A stretch of DNA of 23,513 nt from Planctomycetia bacterium (GTDB lineage: Bacteria > Planctomycetota > Planctomycetia > Pirellulales > UBA1268). The position numbers were made by a program, and so were the translations under genes. The stretch spans positions 1-23,513 of the forward strand of contig RGVT01000006.1 of the NCBI GenBank assembly GCA_010027105.1, written 5' to 3'. Below are positions 14,903 to 20,255 of the stretch, piece after piece (position 1 is the first letter of the stretch; each line of letters starts with the position of its first letter). The notes beneath the pieces were generated by a model. The model worked only from the letters and a program-made list of their open reading frames with translations, was not told the DNA's origin and did not search any database.

Positions 14903-16023
14903 CCGGTGATCTCGTGCCGTGGGGCGCGTCGCCGGCGGGCGGCGTCGCCGCATGCGTCGGGGGATGGCTGCTCGGGCACCTGCTCGCCCGGGCCGTCGAC
15001 GGCTGGTTTCGGGCGACGGACGACGGGCGGGTGTCGCGCCGGGCCGCCGCCGGGGTCGCGACGGCGTCGGCGTGCGTGGCCTGCCTCCTGTGGTGGTGGG
15101 AGGTCCGCCTGGGTGGTCAGTTGCCAGCGGGTGTTTCGGCGGACGTCGTGGCGGACCCGCGGGATCTCGCGGCCCGCTGTCTCGCGCACGCCGTGCTCTT
15201 CTGGCTCCTGGCGGCAGCCGCCTGGATCGACCTGCGCCAGAGGGTCATCCCCGACTGGATCACGACGCCGGGCACGATTCTCGGCCTGTGTGCCTCGTGG
15301 GCGTGGCCGGGCCTGCTGCTGCCGATCGCGGTGGAAATCCCCAGGTCGTTCGCGGCGCCGCTGCTGCGGCTCGACGGGCTCGCCTGGCATGGCGGGTTGC
15401 ACGCGGGAGCCTCCGGCCCGTTCGCGGCGGCACCCCACGCCGGCGGGCTCGTCCTCGCGGTCGCCCTGTTCGCCGGGTGGTGGGTGGTGTGCACCGACCC
15501 CGGCCCCGAGGGGCCCGTCGGTCGGCCCGTCGGTCGATTCGTGATCCTCGGGCTCGGCCAGGTGGCGATCGCGGCGGCGTGGTGGTGCGGGACCATGCGC
15601 TTCGACGCGCTCGTCACCGCGCTCATGGGCGCCGGTGTGTCGGGAGGCCTTGTGTGGGCGACCCGTGCCGGGGCCTCGTGGGCCCTCGGCCGCGAGGCGA
15701 TGGGGCTCGGCGACGTCACGTTGATGGCGCTGGCCGGAGCCTGGCTCGGCTGGCAGGCATGCGTGCTCGCCTTCTTCGCGGCGGCGTTCATCGGCCTGGC
15801 CCACGGAGTCGGGCAGTTCGTCCGCCATCGGGAGAACGAGCTGCCCTTCGGCCCGAGCCTGTGTCTCGCGACCGCGCTGGTCGTCGTGGCGTGGCGGCCC
15901 GCCTGGGTGATCTCGGCCGAGCACTTCGCGCGGCCCGGCCAACTGGCGGCCGTGGTGGCGGCCGTCGTGGTGCTGACGGCCGTCACGCTGCTCGCGTGGC
16001 GGGGCCTGCGTGCCGGGGCGTGA
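14899..16023 (+). CDS. A24-family prepilin-peptidase-like membrane aspartic protease
   Basis: This 374-residue polytopic membrane protein has both signatures of type IV prepilin peptidases: the first aspartate in AAAAWIDLRQRVIPDWIT (D111) and GLGD in EAMGLGDVTLMALAG (D272). Hydrophobic segments occur near 17-32, 50-68, 95-110, 122-142, 182-198, 214-230, 237-255, 273-300, 321-335 and 348-367. Two points are unusual. The N-terminal methyltransferase domain with its zinc cysteines is absent, and the catalytic aspartates are 161 residues apart, against about 64 in PilD, because of a segment of about 100 residues around 145-245. The start overlaps the aroK stop (ATGA, 14899-14902), implying translational coupling. 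Family role: cleavage of leader peptides of type IV pilins and type II secretion pseudopilins. No pilus or secretion genes are nearby, so the substrate is unknown. Confidence 0.85.
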   Translation: MTGDLVPWGASPAGGVAACVGGWLLGHLLARAVDGWFRATDDGRVSRRAAAGVATASACVACLLWWWEVRLGGQLPAGVSADVVADPRDLAARCLAHAVLFWLLAAAAWIDLRQRVIPDWITTPGTILGLCASWAWPGLLLPIAVEIPRSFAAPLLRLDGLAWHGGLHAGASGPFAAAPHAGGLVLAVALFAGWWVVCTDPGPEGPVGRPVGRFVILGLGQVAIAAAWWCGTMRFDALVTALMGAGVSGGLVWATRAGASWALGREAMGLGDVTLMALAGAWLGWQACVLAFFAAAFIGLAHGVGQFVRHRENELPFGPSLCLATALVVVAWRPAWVISAEHFARPGQLAAVVAAVVVLTAVTLLAWRGLRAGA

Positions 16024-16042
16024 ATCAGGGCCCGCTGCGGCC

Positions 16043-16071
16043 TTGCCGGAGCCGCGCGTGTTCCCTATCAT
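16043..16071 (+). promoter_or_regulatory. Candidate promoter of the OmpA-type lipoprotein gene
   Basis: TTGCCG (16043-16048), an exact 17-bp spacer and TATCAT (16066-16071, 5 of 6 to consensus) lie 29 nt before ATG 16101. The leader would be about 23 nt and contains GGAG at 16089-16092. The same TTGCCG -35 with 17-bp spacing precedes cysE. Confidence 0.6.
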
Positions 16072-16100
16072 CCCCGCCCCCGCGGATCGGAGCCGGATGC

Positions 16101-16958
16101 ATGGCGCACGGACCACGTCTCACCACCGCGAGCCTGCCCCGTTTCGTGGTCGTCGTGTGCGCCGTCGGCTGCACGAACCATCCATTTCGCTCGGCGCCGT
16201 CGACCGCGCCGCCGAGCGTCACGCAGCCGCCCGGCACGACCGCGTTCGCACCCACGGTGCCTCCGCCGCCCTCCTACGCCGACGCCGACCCTCGTCAGCT
16301 CGAGGCCGGCCTCGTCCGCAGCCGCCAGGAGACGCAGGTCATGCAGGATGAGATCGCGGCGCTCCGCGAACAGTTGGCGAGCACCTCGGCACAGCTCGCG
16401 CAGACCCGAGCGGCCGGGCCGCCCGGCACCGCCATGCCGTCGGCCCCGCCCGGGACGATGGCTCCCGCGGCGATGCAGGCGGCGCTCGCCGGCGTGTCGC
16501 TGCCCGGGATCGAGAAGCGGCTCGACGGCGGGGTTGCCCGGATCGAGGTGTCGGCCGACAGGCTCTTCGAGCCCGGCACCGCGAACCTGCTGCCCGCCGG
16601 ATCCGCCCTCCTGACGCAGGTGGCCGACGAGGTGGAGCGGGTCTACCCGGGCCACTTCCTCGGCATCGAAGGGCACACGGACACCGAGCCTCTCAAGCAT
16701 GCCGCCTGGGGGTCGCAGCATCAGCTCAGCGTCGCCCGGGCCACCGCCGTGTTCGATTTCCTCACCAGCCGCACGTCGCTCCGGCAGGGGCAGTTGTTTC
16801 TCGTCGCGCACGGGCCGAACCATCCCGTCGTGTCGAATGCGACGGCGGCCGGCCGGGCCCGGAACCGGCGGATCGAGATCGTCGTCTATCCCGAACGCGC
16901 CGCCGACGACGCCGCGTCGGCCGCCCACCCGGCCGCTGCGGCCGGCGGTGGCGGCTGA
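16101..16958 (+). CDS. OmpA-family peptidoglycan-binding lipoprotein
   Basis: This 285-residue protein is predicted to sit in the outer envelope. Residues 12-23 form a short hydrophobic signal, followed by a lipobox-like AVGC with C24 as the expected lipidated Cys. A proline/threonine-rich stretch (31-60) and a predicted coiled coil (about 63-103, RQLEAGLVRSRQETQVMQDE onward) precede an OmpA/MotB-like C-terminal domain (about 145-263). That domain has RLFEPGTANLLPAG, GHTDTEP with the peptidoglycan-contacting D194, LSVARATAVFDFL, and NRRIEI (N255-I260). The tail after 265 is alanine/glycine-rich. GGAG (16089-16092) lies 8 nt before ATG 16101, which decides the start despite a long open frame further upstream. 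Family role: anchoring the outer membrane to the cell wall. It precedes hisH but is unlikely to be functionally linked. Confidence 0.88.
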   Translation: MAHGPRLTTASLPRFVVVVCAVGCTNHPFRSAPSTAPPSVTQPPGTTAFAPTVPPPPSYADADPRQLEAGLVRSRQETQVMQDEIAALREQLASTSAQLAQTRAAGPPGTAMPSAPPGTMAPAAMQAALAGVSLPGIEKRLDGGVARIEVSADRLFEPGTANLLPAGSALLTQVADEVERVYPGHFLGIEGHTDTEPLKHAAWGSQHQLSVARATAVFDFLTSRTSLRQGQLFLVAHGPNHPVVSNATAAGRARNRRIEIVVYPERAADDAASAAHPAAAAGGGG

Positions 16959-16970
16959 ACGGGCGGCCGC

Positions 16971-16976
16971 TACACT
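16971..16976 (+). promoter_or_regulatory. Candidate -10 element of hisH (leaderless geometry)
   Basis: TACACT ends 6 nt before the hisH ATG at 16983 and only 13 nt after the preceding stop. No good -35 is visible (17 bp upstream reads GTGGCG), and no Shine-Dalgarno site precedes the ATG. The spacing repeats that seen at cysE and the response regulator gene. Confidence 0.4.
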
Positions 16977-16982
16977 CGCGGC

Positions 16983-17585
16983 ATGGTGGCGATCGTCGAC
17001 TACGGTAGCGGCAACCTCCGCAGCGTGCAGAAGGCCTGCGAACGGCTCGGCCACACCGCGGAGATCACCGCCGACCCGAACCGCGTCGCCGAGGCCGGCC
17101 GCATCATCCTGCCGGGCGTCGGCGCGTTCGGCGACGCGATGCGTGAACTGCGTGCACGCGGGCTCGAGGAGCCGATCATCGCTCACCTGCGGGCCGACCG
17201 CCCGTTCTTCGGCATCTGCATGGGGCTGCAACTGCTGTTCGAAACCGGGCTCGAGGGGGGGCGGCACGCCGGCCTCGGGGTGCTCGAGGGCGACGTCGTC
17301 CGCTTCGACCTACCGGCCGGTTTCAAGGTTCCCCACATGGGCTGGAACACGGTCTCGTGGAGCGGCGTTGACGGCGCGCGGCTGCGGATCACGGATCAAG
17401 ACCACTTCTACTTCGTGCACGCGTACCATGCCCGTCCGACCGATCCGGACGTGGTCGCCGCCACGACCGAATACGGCGGCCCGTTCTGCTCGGCCGTGCG
17501 GCGGGGACGGCTGTTCGCGACGCAGTTTCACCCCGAGAAGAGCCAGGCGGCGGGCCTGCGGCTGCTCGGCTCGTTTCTGGCCTGA
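16983..17585 (+). CDS. hisH: Imidazole glycerol phosphate synthase, glutamine amidotransferase subunit
   Basis: This 200-residue class I glutaminase supplies ammonia to HisF for making imidazole glycerol phosphate and AICAR. The catalytic triad is visible as C79 in FFGICMGLQLLFE, with H183 and E185 in QFHPEKS. MVAIVDYGSGNLRSVQKACE is the standard N-terminus, and LPGVGAFGDAM (43-53) forms the oxyanion region. Length is normal. hisA follows after 20 nt, so the two form an operon. hisF is not in the window, although HisH needs it as a partner. Confidence 0.97.
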   Translation: MVAIVDYGSGNLRSVQKACERLGHTAEITADPNRVAEAGRIILPGVGAFGDAMRELRARGLEEPIIAHLRADRPFFGICMGLQLLFETGLEGGRHAGLGVLEGDVVRFDLPAGFKVPHMGWNTVSWSGVDGARLRITDQDHFYFVHAYHARPTDPDVVAATTEYGGPFCSAVRRGRLFATQFHPEKSQAAGLRLLGSFLA

Positions 17586-17605
17586 GGCGACCCCGGAGCG
17601 TGGCG

Positions 17606-18325
17606 ATGGAACTCTGGCCAGCGATCGATCTGCGGGGCGGTAGGTGCGTGCGGCTGCATCAGGGCGACTACGGCAGAGAAACCGTGTTCGGCGACGATCC
17701 CGTCGCGACGGCCCGGCAGTTCGTCGCGGGCGGCGCGCGCCGGCTGCACCTCGTCGACCTCGACGGCGCCAGGGCGGGCGAGCCCGTGCAGGCCGGGCTC
17801 GTCGGGCGCATCGTCCAGGCGGCCGGCGTGCCCTGCCAGGTCGGCGGCGGCATCCGCACGCTGGAGACGGCACGCCGCTACGCCGCGGCCGGCGTGGCCC
17901 GGATCGTCGTGGGCAGCGTCGCGATCGAGCAGCCGCAGCTCCTCGCGGAGATGGCCGCCGCACTGCCGGGCAGGATCGTTCTCGGCCTCGACGCCCGCGA
18001 CGGCCTGGTGGCCGTGCGCGGCTGGGTCGAGACGAGCAGCCTCACGGCGATCGACGTCGCCCGGCGGCACGAGGGCCTGCCCCTCGCGGCGGTCGTCTAC
18101 ACCGACATCGCCACCGACGGCACGCTCGGGGGGCCGAACCTGCCGGCGCTCGCGGAGATGATCGCCGCCGTGAAACTGCCCGTCGTCGCCTCCGGGGGCA
18201 TCTCGTGTGCCTCCGATCTCGCGGAGGTCGCGGGAGTCGGGGCCACCGGGTGCATCGTCGGCCGCGCCCTCTACGACGGCGGCCTCGCGCTCGCAGCCGC
18301 CGCCGCCGCCTGCGGCGACACGTAG
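17606..18325 (+). CDS. hisA: ProFAR isomerase (phosphoribosylformimino-AICAR-phosphate isomerase)
   Basis: This 239-residue (beta/alpha)8-barrel isomerase converts ProFAR to PRFAR in histidine synthesis. Catalytic D8 lies in MELWPAIDLRGG. Other blocks are HLVDLDGARAGEP, QVGGGIRTLE (first phosphate site), VVGSVAIEQP, LGLDARDGLVAVRGW carrying the second catalytic Asp, YTDIATDGTLGGPN, and ASGGISCASDL with GCIVGRALYDG (second phosphate site). ATG 17606 is preferred over an in-frame GTG at 17600 because GGAG (17595-17598) lies 7 nt upstream and the protein then starts canonically. The stop codon TAG (18323-18325) is part of the GTAG foot of a REP-like repeat that begins at 18322, so the extreme C-terminus (AAAACGDT) may have been altered by that insertion. 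Confidence 0.96.
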   Translation: MELWPAIDLRGGRCVRLHQGDYGRETVFGDDPVATARQFVAGGARRLHLVDLDGARAGEPVQAGLVGRIVQAAGVPCQVGGGIRTLETARRYAAAGVARIVVGSVAIEQPQLLAEMAAALPGRIVLGLDARDGLVAVRGWVETSSLTAIDVARRHEGLPLAAVVYTDIATDGTLGGPNLPALAEMIAAVKLPVVASGGISCASDLAEVAGVGATGCIVGRALYDGGLALAAAAAACGDT

Positions 18326-18343
18326 GACAGGCTTCAGCCTGTC
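18322..18343 (+). repeat. REP-like hairpin, GTAG foot, overlapping the hisA stop codon
   Basis: GTAG (18322-18325) precedes GACAGGCTTCAGCCTGTC (18326-18343), identical to the copy at 1257-1274. The TAG of the foot is the hisA stop. It forms an inverted pair with 18516-18537. Confidence 0.8.
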
Positions 18344-18356
18344 GTGCCCTGTTGAA

Positions 18357-18468
18357 CGCGCGCCGGCTCGTGACTGCCCACGCCCTCTCGCTTGACATTC
18401 GCCGGCTTCGGCTCTCTGCGTGTCCGCTTCGCTTTCGCCATCCATGGCTGCGCTCGCTCCCACAGCCC
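18357..18468 (-). repeat. Long dispersed repeat, minus-oriented copy
   Basis: Read on the minus strand, the first 61 bp (18468 down to 18408) are identical to plus-strand 20051-20111. The remainder aligns with 20112-20172 after a gap of about 10-12 bp. Both copies include the imperfect palindrome GCCATGGATGGC and end in GAGCCGGCGCGCG. Confidence 0.8.
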
Positions 18469-18475
18469 GCTCGAG

Positions 18476-18506
18476 GGGATGGGCAGCCCCGAGCCGGCGC
18501 GCTCCT
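18476..18506 (+). repeat. 31-bp direct repeat, copy 1
   Basis: Identical over 31 bp to 18540-18570. It contains GGGCAGCCCCGAGCCGGCGC, the terminal block of the dispersed module. The two copies flank the minus-oriented REP-like hairpin. Confidence 0.8.
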
Positions 18507-18515
18507 CGAGGCAGT

Positions 18516-18537
18516 GACAGGCTGAAGCCTGTCCCAC
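18516..18537 (-). repeat. REP-like hairpin, minus orientation, GTGG foot
   Basis: Plus-strand GACAGGCTGAAGCCTGTC (18516-18533) followed by CCAC (18534-18537) is the exact reverse complement of the GTGG-footed element seen at 1253-1274. Confidence 0.78.
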
Positions 18538-18539
18538 AC

Positions 18540-18570
18540 GGGATGGGCAGCCCCGAGCCGGCGCGCTCCT
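18540..18570 (+). repeat. 31-bp direct repeat, copy 2
   Basis: Perfect copy of 18476-18506, offset by 64 bp. It abuts the outer edge of the REP-like hairpin at 18516-18537. Confidence 0.8.
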
Positions 18571-18581
18571 GAAAGGGCAAC

Positions 18582-18599
18582 GCCGGCGATTGCGCCGGC
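18582..18599 (+). terminator. Hairpin in the hisA-cysE gap
   Basis: GCCGGCG (18582-18588) pairs with CGCCGGC (18593-18599) around an ATTG loop. There is no T-tract. It could act on the hisHA transcript. From 18600 to the cysE promoter I see no gene. Confidence 0.3.
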
Positions 18600-18744
18600 A
18601 GGGTCTGCCGAGCCTTCCGAGACCCCCGCGGCGGGCTCGAGGGCGGCCCGCGACGCGGGACACGCTCAATTTTCGGTCGTCCGCGGGCCGACCGTACCGG
18701 GGGGTCGTCTCGGGAACACGCCGTGTGCGACGACGCGGCGGATG

Positions 18745-18773
18745 TTGCCGGCTCCGGGGCCCGGTCTTACGAT
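18745..18773 (+). promoter_or_regulatory. Candidate cysE promoter (leaderless geometry)
   Basis: TTGCCG (18745-18750), an exact 17-bp spacer and TACGAT (18768-18773) end 6 nt before the ATG at 18780. Transcription would be expected to begin at the A of the start codon. There is no Shine-Dalgarno site in between. Confidence 0.6.
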
Positions 18774-18779
18774 CCATCC

Positions 18780-19781
18780 ATGTCCACAGACGTCCGCCTC
18801 AAGGAGCAGTTGCCCGAGCTCACGCGGCGGATCGTGGCGACCTACCAGGCGGTCCCCACGATCCACTATCTCGGCCACTGCCCGCTCCCGAACTACGAGT
18901 CGATCATCGCGGTGTGCGAGGACCTCAAGGAGATCCTCTACCCGGGTTATCGGCGGCGGGAAAACCTCCACCTCGGCAACGTCACCTACCACGTGGGCGA
19001 CCTCGTCGACGGCCTGCACGACAAGCTGACGACGCAGATCGGCCGCGCCCTGCGGCACAGCGTCGCCGCGCAGCAGGTGGCGGCTGTACAGGGCGTCGGG
19101 ACCGCCACCCTGCCGGACGCGCTCCAGGATTGCACCGAGGAGTCCGACTTCGAGGCCCTGGGGCAGGCCAAGGCGATCGAGTTCCTGGAGCGGATCCCGG
19201 ATGTCCGCAGGATCCTCGCCACCGACGTCCAGGCCGCCTACGACGGCGACCCGGCCGTGCGCACGCTCGACGAGGTGATCTTCTGCTACCCCGGCCTGGA
19301 GGCCGTCACGATCCACCGTCTGGCCCACCTCCTGCATCTGCTCGAGGTGCCGCTCATCCCCCGGATGATGGCGGAATGGGCCCATGCCCGCACCGGCATC
19401 GACATCCACCCCGGCGCCACGATCGGCGACCACTTCTTCATCGACCACGGCACGGGCGTGGTGATCGGGGAGACGTGCGAGATCGGCAGCCGCGTGAAGC
19501 TCTATCAGGGCGTCACCCTCGGCGCGATCTCGTTCCAGACCGATGGCGACGGCAACCTTGTCCGCGGCATGAAGCGGCACCCGACGATCGAGGACCGCGT
19601 GGTGATCTACGCCAACGCCACGGTCCTCGGCGGCGCGACCCGTATCGGCCACGACTCCGTGATCGGCTCCAACGTGTGGCTCACCCGCTCGATCGACCCG
19701 CACACGACGGTCGTGCTCGAGAAGCCGAAACTCCGCATGCGCGGCGAAGCCCCCCTGCTCGAGTCGGACTACCAGATCTGA
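18780..19781 (+). CDS. cysE: Serine O-acetyltransferase (EpsC/CysE family)
   Basis: This 333-residue enzyme acetylates serine with acetyl-CoA to give O-acetylserine for cysteine synthesis. The C-terminal left-handed beta-helix (about 195-315) shows hexapeptide repeats: TGIDIHPGATIG, HGTGVVIGETCEIG, QGVTLGAI, ANATVLGGATRIG, HDSVIGSNVWL. The catalytic pair D208 (GIDIHP) and H223 (IDHGTG) have the 15-residue spacing of E. coli D143/H158. The N-terminal half is a long helical domain, as in the larger EpsC-type enzymes of roughly 300 residues. ATG 18780 is preferred over 18723 because the -10 element of its promoter lies between the two, and MSTDVRLKEQLPELTRRI fits the family. It converges with the amidohydrolase pair across a repeat-filled gap. 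Confidence 0.93.
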   Translation: MSTDVRLKEQLPELTRRIVATYQAVPTIHYLGHCPLPNYESIIAVCEDLKEILYPGYRRRENLHLGNVTYHVGDLVDGLHDKLTTQIGRALRHSVAAQQVAAVQGVGTATLPDALQDCTEESDFEALGQAKAIEFLERIPDVRRILATDVQAAYDGDPAVRTLDEVIFCYPGLEAVTIHRLAHLLHLLEVPLIPRMMAEWAHARTGIDIHPGATIGDHFFIDHGTGVVIGETCEIGSRVKLYQGVTLGAISFQTDGDGNLVRGMKRHPTIEDRVVIYANATVLGGATRIGHDSVIGSNVWLTRSIDPHTTVVLEKPKLRMRGEAPLLESDYQI

Positions 19782-19800
19782 CCTGCGCGTGTATCGTGCT

Positions 19801-19841
19801 GCGCCGGCTTCGGGCCACCCGATCCCCCTCGCCGGACGTTC
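19801..19841 (-). repeat. Dispersed ~43-bp module, minus-oriented copy
   Basis: On the minus strand it starts GAACGTCCGGCGAGGGGGAT and ends GCCCGAAGCCGGCGC, matching the block order of 1300-1345. Confidence 0.6.
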
Positions 19842-19870
19842 ACTGCGCCCTCCGGGCTGCGCTCACTCCT

Positions 19871-19910
19871 AGCGACTGGCGCTGCGCCATCCATGGCTTC
19901 GCTGGTCGCT
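19871..19910 (+). repeat. 40-bp imperfect palindrome
   Basis: AGCGACTGGCG (19871-19881) pairs with CGCTGGTCGCT (19900-19910), 11 bp including two G-T wobbles. Its centre, GCCATCCATGGC, is the reverse complement of the core of the long dispersed repeat. It may be a diverged repeat copy and could end the cysE transcript. Confidence 0.5.
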
Positions 19911-19954
19911 AAAGCCGGCTCGGGGGACACGGGTAGCCCGAAGCCTCCTCAAAC

Positions 19955-19981
19955 GTGGGACTGCCGGGCTGGAGGCCCGGC
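19955..19981 (+). repeat. Second-type REP-like hairpin with GTGG foot
   Basis: GTGGGACT (19955-19962) is followed by GCCGGGC, a TGGAG loop, and GCCCGGC (19963-19981). The GTGGGAC start matches the other REP-like elements but the palindrome differs, suggesting a second subtype or a terminator-like hairpin. Confidence 0.45.
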
Positions 19982-20050
19982 TCTCGAGAGCGAACGGAGG
20001 TTCGCCAAGAAACCCGGGGCCACGATGGCGAGGGGTTTCGTGAAGACGGT

Positions 20051-20172
20051 GGGCTGTGGGAGCGAGCGCAGCCATGGATGGCGAAAGCGAAGCGGACACG
20101 CAGAGAGCCGAGGCCGGGAGGGCCGAGGCGAACGTCAAGCGAGAGGGTCGGGCAGTCTCGAGCCGGCGCGCG
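20051..20172 (+). repeat. Long dispersed repeat, plus-oriented copy
   Basis: The first 61 bp (20051-20111) are identical to the minus strand of 18408-18468. After that the copies align with a short indel to the shared end GAGCCGGCGCGCG. Its 3' part (from 20130) is a GAACGTC-type module. Confidence 0.8.
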
Positions 20173-20183
20173 CCAGTCAATCC

Positions 20184-20226
20184 GAACGTCCGGCGAGACG
20201 GTACGGGGTAACCCCGAGCCGGGTTG
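20184..20226 (+). repeat. Dispersed ~43-bp module, plus-oriented copy
   Basis: Starts GAACGTCCGGCGAGACGG and ends CCCCGAGCCGGGTTG. It lies directly behind the copy at 20130-20172, so two modules are in tandem here. Confidence 0.6.
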
Positions 20227-20255
20227 GGCATACAGAGGCGTGGCACAAGCCTGGC

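Larger units (their letters stand above)
18322..18537. repeat. 216-bp cassette bounded by inverted REP-like hairpins
   Basis: The plus-oriented REP-like element at the left end and its reverse complement at the right end enclose about 170 bp of non-coding sequence. The interior includes a copy of the long dispersed repeat. The overall shape is that of a REPIN/MITE-like non-autonomous element. No encoded protein is seen inside. Confidence 0.55.
19782..20255. other. Repeat-filled convergent intergenic region
   Basis: This gap of about 470 bp between the 3' ends of cysE and the second amidohydrolase has no gene. It contains at least three copies of the ~43-bp module, one copy of the long dispersed repeat, a long imperfect palindrome and a GC hairpin. 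Open frames across it are low-complexity and arginine-rich. Confidence 0.7.

Noticed and set aside
14919..16100. Open frame fused to the OmpA-type lipoprotein
   Set aside because: It overlaps the A24 protease in another frame. The lipoprotein signal and lipobox require a start at 16101.
18357..18540. Possible CRISPR array from the repeated hairpins near hisA
   Set aside because: Repeats are in mixed orientations with unequal, related spacers, and no regular repeat-spacer period or cas genes are present.
20241..20255. Sigma-54-like promoter (TGGCACA, 4 nt, TGGCT with GG-N10-GC spacing) on the plus strand
   Set aside because: It points into the 3' end of an opposing gene with no plus-strand gene after it, and lies next to a small palindrome at the repeat edge. 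Probably chance.
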